From positions 1 through 64,000 of the forward strand of contig JBEKDK010000005.1 in assembly GCA_050014395.1 (NCBI GenBank): a stretch of DNA of 64,000 nt. The letters run 5' to 3'. Source of the DNA: DASPOJ01 sp050014395. GTDB taxonomy: Bacteria; Acidobacteriota; Terriglobia; Acidiferrales; UBA7541. The notes beneath the pieces were generated by a model. The model saw nothing but the letters and a program-made list of their open reading frames with translations, was not told the origin of the DNA and did not search any database. The translations under genes and the position numbers were made by a program. This document shows positions 1 to 16,777 of this stretch, piece after piece; the first letter of the stretch is position 1, and every line of letters starts with the position of its first letter.

Positions 1-159
1 AAGTTGCCGAGCGGAGTGGAAATGGTGATGCCGGGAGACAACGTGGCGATGGAAATCGCGTTGATCACGCCGGTGGCGCTGGAGAAGGGGTTGCGCTTCG
101 CGATTCGCGAAGGCGGCCACACAGTTGGAGCCGGCGCCGTGACCGAGATCATCGAGTAG
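1..159 (+). CDS. tuf: Elongation factor Tu, C-terminal fragment (gene starts outside the window)
   Basis: The first 52 codons are the end of EF-Tu, the GTPase that delivers aminoacyl-tRNA to the ribosome. They read through the conserved domain-3 strands with motifs MVMPGDN, ALEKGLRFAIREGG and HTVGAGAVTEI, stopping at TAG (157-159). Only domain 3, which contacts the tRNA, is present. The order tuf-rpmG-tRNA-Trp-secE-nusG downstream is the usual bacterial one and supports the call. The start and the G domain lie to the left, so nothing can be said about promoter or copy number. Confidence 0.97.
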   Translation, partial: KLPSGVEMVMPGDNVAMEIALITPVALEKGLRFAIREGGHTVGAGAVTEIIE

Positions 160-174
160 AGGCTAGAAGACGCC

Positions 175-324
175 ATGCGAGAACTGATTACATTACAGTG
201 CAACGATTGCAAGAACCGGAACTACGCGACCACCAAGAACCGGAAGAAGCACACCGAGCGCTTGGAGACGAAGAAATTTTGCAACACCTGCCGGAAGCAC
301 ACGACGCACCGCGAGGTGAAGTAA
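175..324 (+). CDS. rpmG: 50S ribosomal protein L33
   Basis: This 49-residue protein has the L33 signature: MRELITLQCNDCKNRNY at the N-terminus and CNTCRKHTTHREVK at the C-terminus. L33 sits near the E site of the large subunit. Four cysteines in two CxxC pairs (Cys9/Cys12 and Cys37/Cys40) show it is the zinc-binding C+ form rather than the cysteine-free paralogue. It starts 15 nt after the tuf stop and is probably cotranscribed with it. Its small size is normal for the family. Confidence 0.96.
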   Translation: MRELITLQCNDCKNRNYATTKNRKKHTERLETKKFCNTCRKHTTHREVK

Positions 325-381
325 CGATCTGTGGGGGCGCGGCGGGCAAGTGGCGTGAAAGCCGGACGGAAGGCGGGTTAC

Positions 382-456
382 AGGGGAGTAGGTTCAACGG
401 TAGACCGCCGGTCTCCAAAACCGGATGTGGGGGTTCGATTCCCTCCTCCCCTGCCA
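382..456 (+). tRNA. tRNA-Trp (anticodon CCA)
   Basis: A full cloverleaf can be drawn. The acceptor arm AGGGGAG (382-388) pairs with CTCCCCT (446-452). The anticodon stem CCGGT/ACCGG holds the loop CTCCAAA with anticodon CCA. The T arm has the loop TTCGATT. Discriminator G and an encoded CCA end (454-456) follow. A tRNA-Trp between rpmG and secE is a common bacterial arrangement, so it is probably processed from the tuf-secE transcript. Confidence 0.96.
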
Positions 457-526
457 GATTGGTTGGGCGCGCGAGCGGCAGTGCAAGATTTAAGCAAGAG
501 CGCGACGATCGCGCGATGAACGGACG

Positions 527-805
527 ATGACACACGTGGCCACAGCGACAGAATCGGGACAGCGCGACGAACGAGGAACGCCGAACTTTTTCACTCGGCT
601 GATCGATGCGCCGCGGCGCTGGAACAAATTCTTGCACGAAGTGCGCGTGGAGATGACCAAGGTGACTTGGCCATCGCGGCACGACGTGTTTACGACGACC
701 TCCGTGGTGATCGCCACGGTGGCGTTTTTTGGAGTGTTCTTTTTCTTTGTGGATTCGGGCGCGAGCTGGGTCATGCAGCACATGCTGAGTTTTTTTAAGC
801 ACTAA
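527..805 (+). CDS. secE: Preprotein translocase subunit SecE
   Basis: The 92-residue protein is the short single-span form of SecE, the clamp that stabilises SecY in the inner-membrane translocon. It has a polar N-terminus of about 25 residues, the conserved amphipathic segment EVRVEMTKVTWPS (about residues 37-49), and one transmembrane helix (about 57-77) rich in Val and Phe. It lies between tRNA-Trp and nusG, the near-universal location. The ATG at 527 gives the usual SecE length. The N-terminal extension before the amphipathic helix is poorly conserved in the family. Confidence 0.95.
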   Translation: MTHVATATESGQRDERGTPNFFTRLIDAPRRWNKFLHEVRVEMTKVTWPSRHDVFTTTSVVIATVAFFGVFFFFVDSGASWVMQHMLSFFKH

Positions 806-846
806 CGGATTTTGTGGAGCGCATCGCCTTAAAGGAACCGGTGGCC

Positions 847-1380
847 ATGTCGAAGCAGTGGTACATCATTCACACCTACTCGGGCTTTGAGAAGAAAGTG
901 AAGGAAAGCCTGGAGAGCCGCGTCGCCGCGTTCGGTCTGCAGGACAAGATCGGCCGGCTGATGATTCCCACCGAGGACGTGGTGGAAGTGCGCGGCGGGA
1001 AGAAGATTGTTTCGCCGCGGATGCTATTTCCCGGCTACGTGCTGGTGGAAATGGATATGGACGATTACACCTGGCACGTGGTGCGCTCGACGCCCAAGGT
1101 GACCGGATTTGTCGGCTCGGGGCAAACGCCATCGCCGCTATCCGAAGAGCAGATCGAAGAAATCTTGCATCGCGTGACGACGGCGACGGACAAGCCCAAG
1201 CCGAAACTGGTTTTCGAGCGCAACGAGCAAGTGCGCATCGTGGATGGGCCGTTCGCGACGTTCACCGGCGTGGTGGAAGAGGTGAACTCGGATCGCAGCA
1301 CGCTGAAGATTTCCGTGACGATTTTTGGACGCTCCACTCCGGTGGAGCTGGATTTCGTGCAGGTGGAAAAGATCACGTAG
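847..1380 (+). CDS. nusG: Transcription elongation/antitermination factor NusG
   Basis: NusG binds RNA polymerase, suppresses pausing, and links it to Rho or the ribosome. The 177-residue protein has an NGN domain (about 1-115, beginning MSKQWYIIHTYSGFEKKV, with the core MLFPGYVLVEM) and a C-terminal KOW domain (about 125-177, motif VRIVDGPFATFTGVVEEV). I chose the ATG at 847 because it matches the usual N-terminus and has AAAGGAA about 10 nt upstream. In-frame GTGs at 814 and 841 would add only non-conserved residues. It sits between secE and the L11 operon. Confidence 0.96.
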   Translation: MSKQWYIIHTYSGFEKKVKESLESRVAAFGLQDKIGRLMIPTEDVVEVRGGKKIVSPRMLFPGYVLVEMDMDDYTWHVVRSTPKVTGFVGSGQTPSPLSEEQIEEILHRVTTATDKPKPKLVFERNEQVRIVDGPFATFTGVVEEVNSDRSTLKISVTIFGRSTPVELDFVQVEKIT

Positions 1381-1450
1381 TGCGCGCGACGCAGGTGGGC
1401 GCGCAGCAAGAGCCAAAGGGTTTTGAGGTTTTGAAGAAGGGTTAAAGAAC

Positions 1451-1879
1451 ATGGCGAAGAAAATTCAAGGCACGGTGAAATTGCAGCTTCCGGCTGCCAA
1501 GGCCACGCCGGCGCCGCCGGTGGGCACGGCGCTTGGTCCGCAGGGCGTGAATATCATGGAGTTCTGCAAGCAGTTCAACTCCAAGACGGCCAAAGAGCCC
1601 GAAGGAATGATCATTCCCGTGCTGGTGACGATCTACACAGACCGCACGTTCACGTTCATCACCAAGACGCCGCCGGCTTCGGAATTGCTGAAGCGCGCTG
1701 CCGGAATCGTGAAGGGTTCGGCGGAACCGAATCGCACGAAGGTGGGCAAGGTGACGAAAAAACAGGTGGAAGAAATCGCGCGGCTGAAGCTGGTGGACCT
1801 GAACACCACGAACGTCGAATCCGCCGTGCGCACGGTGATGGGCACGGCCCGAAACATGGGCCTGGAAGTGGAAGGCTAG
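1451..1879 (+). CDS. rplK: 50S ribosomal protein L11
   Basis: The 142-residue protein matches L11 along its whole length. The N-terminal domain carries the proline-rich KATPAPPVGTALGPQGVNIM segment that binds the GTPase-associated centre and thiostrepton-type antibiotics. The C-terminal rRNA-binding domain includes FITKTPPASELLKRAAG. It follows nusG by 70 nt and precedes rplA by 12 nt, the standard L11-L1 pairing. Length and context are ordinary for the family. Confidence 0.97.
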   Translation: MAKKIQGTVKLQLPAAKATPAPPVGTALGPQGVNIMEFCKQFNSKTAKEPEGMIIPVLVTIYTDRTFTFITKTPPASELLKRAAGIVKGSAEPNRTKVGKVTKKQVEEIARLKLVDLNTTNVESAVRTVMGTARNMGLEVEG

Positions 1880-1891
1880 GAGAGAGTCGCC

Positions 1892-2605
1892 ATGGCACGC
1901 AAGGCCGGAAAAAACACGGAGAAGGCGCGCAAACTGATCGAGCCGCGGCCGTACAAATTGAACGAAGCCGCCGCAGCGCTGCAGAAAACGCATTTCGTCA
2001 AATTCGACGAGACGGTCGAATTGGTCGTGAATTTGGGCGTGGACCCGAAGCACTCCGACCAGATGGTTCGCGGCACGGTGGTGCTGCCGCATGGTTTGGG
2101 GAAATCGAAGCGCGTGCTGGTGATCGCCAGCGGTGAAAAGGTGCGCGAAGCCGAGCAGGCCGGCGCGGATTTTGCCGGCGGCGAAGACATGGTGCAGAAA
2201 ATCCAGGAAGGCTGGACGGATTTTGACGCCGTGATCGCCACGCCGGACATGATGAAGTCCGCCGGGCGGCTGGGCAAAGTGCTGGGGCCGCGCGGTCTGA
2301 TGCCGAATCCGAAAACGGGCACGGTGACGTTTGAGGTCGCCAAGGCCGTCGCCGAAATCAAAGCCGGCAAAGTGGAATTCCGCGTGGACAAAACCGGAAT
2401 CATCCATGCGGCCATCGGAAAGATCAGTTTTGACGCCGGAAAGCTGGCGGAAAACGCGCTGGCGCTGCTGGCGGCCATCGTGAAGGCCAAGCCCGCGGCG
2501 GCCAAGGGCAAATATATCAAGCGCGTCACGCTGACTTCGACGATGGGTCCGGGCATCCAAATTGATGCGGAAGAAGTTGACGCGGCATTGGCCGCGGCGG
2601 CGTAG
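1892..2605 (+). CDS. rplA: 50S ribosomal protein L1
   Basis: The 237-residue protein is L1, which forms the mobile L1 stalk and moves deacylated tRNA out of the E site. Recognisable motifs are GLGKSKRVLV, GPRGLMPNPKTGTV, VEFRVDKTGIIH and the C-terminal TLTSTMGPGI. The ATG at 1892 follows a GGAGAG-type ribosome binding site just after rplK. In many bacteria L1 represses translation of its own L11-L1 mRNA; no clear L1-site mimic was identified here, so that control is only presumed. Confidence 0.97.
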   Translation: MARKAGKNTEKARKLIEPRPYKLNEAAAALQKTHFVKFDETVELVVNLGVDPKHSDQMVRGTVVLPHGLGKSKRVLVIASGEKVREAEQAGADFAGGEDMVQKIQEGWTDFDAVIATPDMMKSAGRLGKVLGPRGLMPNPKTGTVTFEVAKAVAEIKAGKVEFRVDKTGIIHAAIGKISFDAGKLAENALALLAAIVKAKPAAAKGKYIKRVTLTSTMGPGIQIDAEEVDAALAAAA

Positions 2606-2619
2606 GTGGAGCGGGAACC

Positions 2620-3147
2620 ATGAAAAAGCGCAGCGAAAAACAGAAGGACCTGGACAAGCTGAAGACCGATCTGGCGCAGATTTCCACCGTGATCCTGACG
2701 ACCTATCAGGGCATCACCGTGGAAGACGACAACAAACTGCGGCGCGCCGTGCAAGGCGCCGGCGGAACTTATCGCGTGGTGAAGAACACGCTGGCTGAAC
2801 TGGCCGGCGCGGGCACACCGGCCGAACCGCTGCTAAAGAATTTGAAGGGCACAAATTCGATCGCCTACACCTCGACGGACCCGGTGGCGCTGGCGAAAGT
2901 GCTCACCAAGGTGACGAAAGATGTTCCGGCGTTCAAGTTCAAGGCCGGCTTGGTGGAAGGGCGCGTGCTGTCGATCGCCGAAATTCAGCAACTGGCGTCG
3001 CTGCCCTCGAAGGACGAGCTGATCGGCAAAATCATGTTCTTACTCAACGCGCCGGCGCAGCGGATTGCGGCGACGCTCGGAGCGCTCAATCGGAATCTGG
3101 CCGTAGTGGTGAACGAGGCGGTCAAGGCAGAAAAGTTCGGACAATAG
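2620..3147 (+). CDS. rplJ: 50S ribosomal protein L10
   Basis: L10 is the base of the L7/L12 stalk and binds 23S rRNA. The 175-residue protein has the N-terminal rRNA-binding domain (about 1-135, motifs YQGITVEDDNKLRRAV and VVKNTLAELAG) and a C-terminal helix that carries the L7/L12 dimers (AQRIAATLGALNRNLAVVVNEAV). It starts only 14 nt after rplA, so the long L10-responsive leader found before rplJ in enterobacteria has no room here. rplL follows after 26 nt. Confidence 0.96.
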   Translation: MKKRSEKQKDLDKLKTDLAQISTVILTTYQGITVEDDNKLRRAVQGAGGTYRVVKNTLAELAGAGTPAEPLLKNLKGTNSIAYTSTDPVALAKVLTKVTKDVPAFKFKAGLVEGRVLSIAEIQQLASLPSKDELIGKIMFLLNAPAQRIAATLGALNRNLAVVVNEAVKAEKFGQ

Positions 3148-3173
3148 TTCAAAAAAACAGGAGAGAAACGGCG

Positions 3174-3554
3174 ATGGCGAATAAGGTGGAAGCGATTCTG
3201 GAAGAAATCAAGGGTCTGACGCTGCTCGAGGCGGCCGATCTGGTGAAGAAAATGGAAGAGACCTTCGGCGTCTCCGCGGCCGCTGCTGCCCCGGTGGCGG
3301 TCGCAGGCGGCGCCGCAGCCGGCGCACCTGCCGCCGAAGAGCAAACCGAATTCACCGTCGTGCTGACCGACGTGGGCGCCAACAAGATCAACGTGATCAA
3401 GGCCGTCCGCGAAGTCACCAGCCTGGGCTTGAAAGAAGCCAAGGATTTGGTGGATGGCGCGCCGAAGACGGTGAAAGACGGCGTCAACAAGGACGAAGCC
3501 GCGACCATCAAGAAAAAGTTCGAGGACGTCGGCGCCAAAGTCGAAGTCAAGTAG
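3174..3554 (+). CDS. rplL: 50S ribosomal protein L7/L12
   Basis: The 126-residue protein is L7/L12, the flexible stalk protein that recruits translational GTPases. It has an N-terminal dimerisation domain (about 1-33), an Ala/Gly/Pro hinge (about 38-58) and a compact C-terminal domain with the family signature VIKAVREVTSLGLKEAKDLVD. A GGAGAG ribosome binding site lies before the ATG. The hinge is of normal length. After the stop there is a 197-nt gap with a hairpin before rpoB. Confidence 0.97.
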   Translation: MANKVEAILEEIKGLTLLEAADLVKKMEETFGVSAAAAAPVAVAGGAAAGAPAAEEQTEFTVVLTDVGANKINVIKAVREVTSLGLKEAKDLVDGAPKTVKDGVNKDEAATIKKKFEDVGAKVEVK

Positions 3555-3586
3555 CGGGTCATTCGGTCTCAGGGTTGGGGGACAGC

Positions 3587-3602
3587 GCCGGCGCAAGCCG
3601 GC
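3587..3602 (+). promoter_or_regulatory. GNRA-tetraloop hairpin in the rplL-rpoB intergenic mRNA
   Basis: The sequence GCCGGC-GCAA-GCCGGC forms a perfect 6-bp stem closed by a GCAA (GNRA) tetraloop, 33 nt after the rplL stop. No U-tract follows, so it is not a normal intrinsic terminator. In many bacteria the rplL-rpoB gap contains an attenuator or RNase III site that lowers rpoB output relative to the ribosomal proteins. That role here is inference. Confidence 0.5.
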
Positions 3603-3751
3603 TGCACGGCCGAACGGAGTCGCTTACGCGGAATCGAACGGAAGATCTTCAGTCGTCAAACGGTTCCTGCCGGGACCGCCGGACGTGGCGCGCATTGCCG
3701 CGCCCTTCGGCGGACCGGCGCATGCCTTCAGGTCTCGCGAGGTAAAACAGA

Positions 3752-8215
<4,464 letters not shown>

Positions 8216-8308
8216 CCGCGCGCTTGGCCGGAATTGTTTCGCCGAGCATTTCGGCGAAGAAGCGGCCACGCGACGAACGATTTTCGGCAGGTCCGAACAA
8301 GTTTTGAA

Positions 8309-8326
8309 CTCCCGGGAAACCGGGAG
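8309..8326 (+). promoter_or_regulatory. GNRA-tetraloop hairpin in the rpoB-rpoC intergenic mRNA
   Basis: CTCCCGG-GAAA-CCGGGAG is a perfect 7-bp stem with a GAAA tetraloop, 36 nt upstream of the rpoC start codon. There is no U-tract, so termination is unlikely. It resembles the hairpin in the rplL-rpoB gap, which also has a 6-7 bp GC stem and a GNRA loop. It could serve as an mRNA processing or stability element or affect rpoC translation; both are inference. Confidence 0.5.
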
Positions 8327-8361
8327 TGCTTCGGTGAGAGCCGGAGCAGGAGGAAAACACC

Positions 8362-12561
<4,200 letters not shown>

Positions 12562-12584
12562 CTTACTCTAAATACAATACTTAA

Positions 12585-12620
12585 GGGGCGTCTGGCGATG
12601 TGCCGGGCGCCCCTTTTTTT
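12585..12620 (+). terminator. Rho-independent terminator of the rpoBC operon
   Basis: A 12-bp stem (12585-12596 with 12602-12613, including two G-U pairs) encloses the loop GATGT and is followed directly by seven T residues (12614-12620). It lies 23 nt after the rpoC stop and has all features of an intrinsic terminator for the ribosomal protein and polymerase operon. Confidence 0.95.
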
Positions 12621-12791
12621 CTTGCAACCTGGACAGTTCCCCACGTTGCTTCAGCCCGCAGTGTTACTTCTTGAGTCAAGCGCTGCCCATTTTCTATTGT
12701 TTACGCCGCTTTCCGCACCCTATGCTGGATGCACCTGCCACTGTCGGAGGCGGCGCCGTCCAGGCTGTCACCAGATCAACGTGGGGTTTTC

Positions 12792-15458
12792 ATGAGCGTA
12801 GCGGACTTGGCGGTGCAGGCAGCCGACTCGGAACGACCCGCCGACGGCGGAACTCCAACAGCTTTGCCTGCTCACTTTGAATTGCTGGCGCGGCGCGAGC
12901 GGCACCTTTGGCGCTTGGCCCTGCTGGTTTTGGCCGCGCTGACCGTGGCGCTGGCGGTAGTCTCCCGTGGCTGGCTGAGAGACCTTCCCTACAACCTGGA
13001 AGCGCTTCCCATTGGCCTTGTGGTCCTGGTCGCGTTGTTCGGCGTGTACATGTGGATGAAATCCAGGGAAATTTCAGAGCTGCGCGGACTGGTGCGTGGC
13101 ATCGAGCAGCGCTCGATCGCCGCCGGCGCCGATGGGCGGCAGATCGATCAACTATTTTCGCTGATTTCCCGTTCGCAGCAGGGCTATCGCGACCTGATCG
13201 ACACGTTTGAAGATCACCTTTTCTCGATTTCGCTGGGCGGAGAGATTCTGGCCGCCAATCGCAGCTTCTCGAATTTGCTCGATCAGCCATTTTCCTCGCT
13301 GGTCGGAAAGCGGCTGGAAGATTTCGTGGATCTGCCGGATGGCGGCGGATTAGCCGCTGCCAAAAAAGCGCTGCCGCAGCTTATCGAACGCCGGCACTGG
13401 AGCGGCGTTCTTCACGTTAAATTGAAGAAGGAATCGGCTCCGCGGTATTTCGAGTGCGTCTTCCACGCGATCGTGCACGAAGGCGAAGTTTGCGGCGTCA
13501 GCGCCCTGGCGCGAGACGTCACCGCCGACCGCGAAAGCGAAACGCGTTTCACCGAACTGTTTGAGACGCTGCAAGAGGGCGTATATCTCGCCACGCCCGA
13601 CGGCCGATTGTCCGACGCTAACCCCGCTCTGGTGCGTCTGCTGGGCTATCGCAGCAAGGAAGAAATGATCGGCCTGCCGGTGCGCGAACTTTACAGCGAT
13701 CCCGCCGAATGCGCCGCGGACCAGGCGGTGCTCGCGCGGGAAGGCTTGATTCGCGGGCGCCAGCTTGCGCTCCGCGCCAAGCACGGCGAGGAAGTAGCCG
13801 GCCTGCATTCGGTTTCCGTGATTCGCGATCCCGAAGGGAACGTTGTGCGATCCCACGGCACCGTGGTGGATTTGACGGAGCACAAGGAAATGGAACGCCG
13901 GCTCCGCCGCGAGCGCGAGTTTGCGCGCCGCCTGATGGATAGCCTGCCGGATTTGGTTTTCGTCCTCGATCGCGACTTGCTGTACACGTTCGCCTGCCCG
14001 AGCATCAAAGAGATCCTGGGATACGATCCGGAGGAGTTGATCGGCTCGCGATTCGGAGAGCGCTCCGATCCGGAGGACCGCCCCGCGATGCTGGCGATGT
14101 TCCGCGAAGTGCTCAGCGGGCTCGGCACCCAAAACACAATCGAATACCGCGCGCGCCACAAGAATGGCGATTGGCGCCTGATGCGCACTACGGTGCGGCC
14201 GGTGATGGATTCGGAGGGCCGGATCGAGGGCGTGATCGCTTCCGCGCGCGACATCACGGATCAACGGCGCGTCGAGCAGCAATTGGTGCAGTCAGAGCGC
14301 CTGGCGGCGATGGGGCAGATGATCGCCGGCGTGGCCCACGAGCTGAATAATCCGCTGACGGCGATCCTTGGCGTCACCGAACTGGTTAAAGAAGGCGTCC
14401 AGGAACCCGCCATGAAGCGCCAGCTCGATTTGGCGCACAGCCAAGCGCGCCGCGCCGCGCACATCGTGCAGAGTTTGCTGACGTTCTCGCGGCCGCCTTC
14501 GCCGCGCAAGATTCCGCTGCAATTGAACGATGCATTACAGCGCACGTTGCAGCTTCATGAGTATTCGTTGCGCGTGAACAATATCGAGTTGGATTTCCAG
14601 CCGCGGCCCGATCTGCCTCTGGTGATGGGCGATGCGAATCAGCTGATGCAGGTGTTCCTGAACCTGATCACCAATGCCGAGCAGGCGATTCTGGAGGTGC
14701 GCGAGCGCGGGACGCTGCGGGTGCGCCTGGAGCCGGCCGGCGAAAACGTGCGCATCGTGTTTCAGGATGACGGCGTGGGTATTTCGCGCGAAATTCTGCC
14801 GAAGATATTCGATCCGTTCTTCACCACCAAGCGGCCTGGCCGCGGCACGGGGCTCGGACTCAGCATCTCAATGGCGATCGTTCGCGAGCACAACGGAAAT
14901 ATCACGGCTGAATCGTTGCCCGGCGGCGGATCGCGGTTCGTCATCTCCTTGCCCGTCAGCCGGCAGTGGCAGGTTGTGTACGATCGGGATTCAGCGGGGC
15001 CGCAGGTTGCGAAGGCGCCGCCATCGGCGCTCGAAGGCCGCAGCGTGCTCGTCGTCGATGACGAAGAGGGAATTCGCGACTTGGTTCAGGATGGATTGGC
15101 GGCGCGCGGCATGGTGGTACACACGGTTGCCACGGCCGAGGAGGCGCTCGATCGGTTGCGGCAGCAAGCGTACGACGTGGTGCTCTGCGATCTGCATCTT
15201 CGCGATACGCCGGGCGCGCTCTCGCCTCAGGAAATGCAAAGCGGACTGATGGAAGTGGCCCGCGCCAGCACGGGGCATTCGCCCGTGTTCCTTTATATGA
15301 CCGGCGGTTTAGTGGACGATTCCACTATGCAAGGGCTTGACAACAATCACGGGCGGCTGATCCAGAAGCCGTTCCGCGTTTCGGATTTGGTGGCGCTGCT
15401 AGGGACGGAACTCGAAGCCCACGGCGCGAAGCTGCCGGCCACTGCTCGCGTCAATTAA
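12792..15458 (+). CDS. PAS-domain hybrid sensor histidine kinase with C-terminal receiver
   Basis: The 888-residue membrane sensor kinase begins with two transmembrane helices (about 33-52 and 65-83). It continues with three PAS-like segments (about 115-235, 250-370 and 380-495) and a HisKA domain with the H-box AHELNNPL (phospho-His near 516). An HATPase domain follows, with the N-box LITNAEQAI, DDGVGI and GTGLGLS. A receiver domain at the end has VLVVDDEEG, the acceptor Asp in CDLHLRD (near 800) and IQKPF. The ATG at 12792 is preferred because GTGGGG precedes it; an ATG at 12729 in the same frame would add 21 residues. No separate response regulator lies beside it. The signal is unknown. 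Confidence 0.9.
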   Translation: MSVADLAVQAADSERPADGGTPTALPAHFELLARRERHLWRLALLVLAALTVALAVVSRGWLRDLPYNLEALPIGLVVLVALFGVYMWMKSREISELRGLVRGIEQRSIAAGADGRQIDQLFSLISRSQQGYRDLIDTFEDHLFSISLGGEILAANRSFSNLLDQPFSSLVGKRLEDFVDLPDGGGLAAAKKALPQLIERRHWSGVLHVKLKKESAPRYFECVFHAIVHEGEVCGVSALARDVTADRESETRFTELFETLQEGVYLATPDGRLSDANPALVRLLGYRSKEEMIGLPVRELYSDPAECAADQAVLAREGLIRGRQLALRAKHGEEVAGLHSVSVIRDPEGNVVRSHGTVVDLTEHKEMERRLRREREFARRLMDSLPDLVFVLDRDLLYTFACPSIKEILGYDPEELIGSRFGERSDPEDRPAMLAMFREVLSGLGTQNTIEYRARHKNGDWRLMRTTVRPVMDSEGRIEGVIASARDITDQRRVEQQLVQSERLAAMGQMIAGVAHELNNPLTAILGVTELVKEGVQEPAMKRQLDLAHSQARRAAHIVQSLLTFSRPPSPRKIPLQLNDALQRTLQLHEYSLRVNNIELDFQPRPDLPLVMGDANQLMQVFLNLITNAEQAILEVRERGTLRVRLEPAGENVRIVFQDDGVGISREILPKIFDPFFTTKRPGRGTGLGLSISMAIVREHNGNITAESLPGGGSRFVISLPVSRQWQVVYDRDSAGPQVAKAPPSALEGRSVLVVDDEEGIRDLVQDGLAARGMVVHTVATAEEALDRLRQQAYDVVLCDLHLRDTPGALSPQEMQSGLMEVARASTGHSPVFLYMTGGLVDDSTMQGLDNNHGRLIQKPFRVSDLVALLGTELEAHGAKLPATARVN

Positions 15459-15476
15459 TTCCATCCGAGTTGTTCT

Positions 15477-16502
15477 CTAAGGCTTTTCCGGCGCGTCGGG
15501 CGCATCGGCCGCGTGCGTGTCCGTTTTAGTAGCATCCACGCCGAAATCCCAGACGTTCAGGTCGATCCCGTCGATGGTCGTCTCGACGAACGCATATTCA
15601 CCAGGCGGCAAATCCTGGTCGATCGTGAAGCGATAGACGCCTGGGGCGATCTCCCACAGCAGAGTCGAAACGTTGTCGGCTTTATTTGTCGTGTCCATGA
15701 TCACCGACGAGCTTTCCGTATCGACCAGACGCGCGTCACCTTTCGCGTGGGCGCGCACCAATGTCATGCGCGGCTCGCGCTGATCGGCCGTACGCATGAA
15801 AAATTCCAGATCTCCGGTGCCGAATCGCAATGCGGAGCGCTTGCCGGGCAGTTCGATTCGATGCTTGGAAGGAATCGTCGGCACGCCGGAGAGAGTTTTT
15901 TCCACTTCGCGTCCGACGGCGATTTTTGAGATGGCCTGATCCTGCTTTAGCGCCACAAATTGCCGGCTGGCCAGCACAAACATGCCGGGGCCGTCCGGAA
16001 GGATCAGGCCGGGATGCACTTCGAGGCTTGCGTCAACGTCCGCAACGCCTTCGGTCTCTTCTTGCAGCACTCGCTGACGATTCTTTTCCGCCTGCTCCTC
16101 TTCTTTGCGCTTCTGTTCGGCCTCTTCCTTTTTCGTCGCGTCCCAATCCACCAAGCTCGATGGAATCTCTTCCCAATCGGATCGCTCGACACTGTAATAG
16201 CGCACTCGGTCGCCTTCCACGGAGTATTCGCGCGCGATCTGAAATGTTCCGTCCTTCATGATTAGTTTCTTGCCTTGGGGCAAGGGAACGGGGACGGTCA
16301 CTTGTATGTCGCTCGGCGGCGGTGCGGGCGGATTGGAGGATTCCGGCGCGTCCGGCGTTTGCGAGCGCGCTGCGCCGGCGGCGCCGAGGCACATCGCCAG
16401 CGCGAGCGACAACGCGATCCGCCGCGCACCGCCGCCGGTGCGGACGATGTGGCCTATGCGCGGAACGTGCCTCGTTGCCCAAAGATGCGTATTAATTCTC
16501 AT
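15477..16502 (-). CDS. Conserved secreted protein of unknown function
   Basis: The 341-residue protein has a basic N-terminus followed by a hydrophobic stretch and the likely signal peptidase site AARSQ (near residue 47), then a proline-rich linker. A segment GKKLIMKDGTFQIAREYSVE followed by RVRYYSVERSDWEEIP resembles a short domain seen in many acidobacterial secreted proteins. A charged coiled-coil-like KKEEAEQKRKEEEQAEK stretch (about 125-145) follows, then a beta-rich C-terminal half. No enzyme motif is visible. It is convergent with the histidine kinase, 18 bp apart. The long pre-signal region suggests the true start could be further in. I do not recognise a function. Confidence 0.75.
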   Translation of the reverse strand: MRINTHLWATRHVPRIGHIVRTGGGARRIALSLALAMCLGAAGAARSQTPDAPESSNPPAPPPSDIQVTVPVPLPQGKKLIMKDGTFQIAREYSVEGDRVRYYSVERSDWEEIPSSLVDWDATKKEEAEQKRKEEEQAEKNRQRVLQEETEGVADVDASLEVHPGLILPDGPGMFVLASRQFVALKQDQAISKIAVGREVEKTLSGVPTIPSKHRIELPGKRSALRFGTGDLEFFMRTADQREPRMTLVRAHAKGDARLVDTESSSVIMDTTNKADNVSTLLWEIAPGVYRFTIDQDLPPGEYAFVETTIDGIDLNVWDFGVDATKTDTHAADAPDAPEKP

Positions 16503-16777
16503 GCGGACTTGTCAATCCTCAACAGATCGCCACTGGGCGGCCGTCATTTGCTTCGATGCGCGCAGTTCGCGCCGCGTTGGGCGCGGTGGAATTGCTGTTG
16601 GCGTTCGCCGCGGCGCGCGAACCCGGCGCGATTACTATGCGAACGTGCCGCGGGCGACTGAGCTTGACACGAGGGGCCTACTGCTCTCAAGATTAAGTTG
16701 AAGCTGTACCTGCCGGGCAATCGCCTGACACAACCTAGCGCAGTCTTTCTCCATGTTTGGAGATCCGGGGCCCGTAA

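Noticed and set aside
2606..2619. L10-responsive leader upstream of rplJ
   Set aside because: Only 14 nt separate rplA and rplJ, too short for the known L10 leader.
12598..12880. Short plus-strand ORFs between rpoC and the kinase gene
   Set aside because: They cross the terminator and lack ribosome binding sites and recognisable domains.
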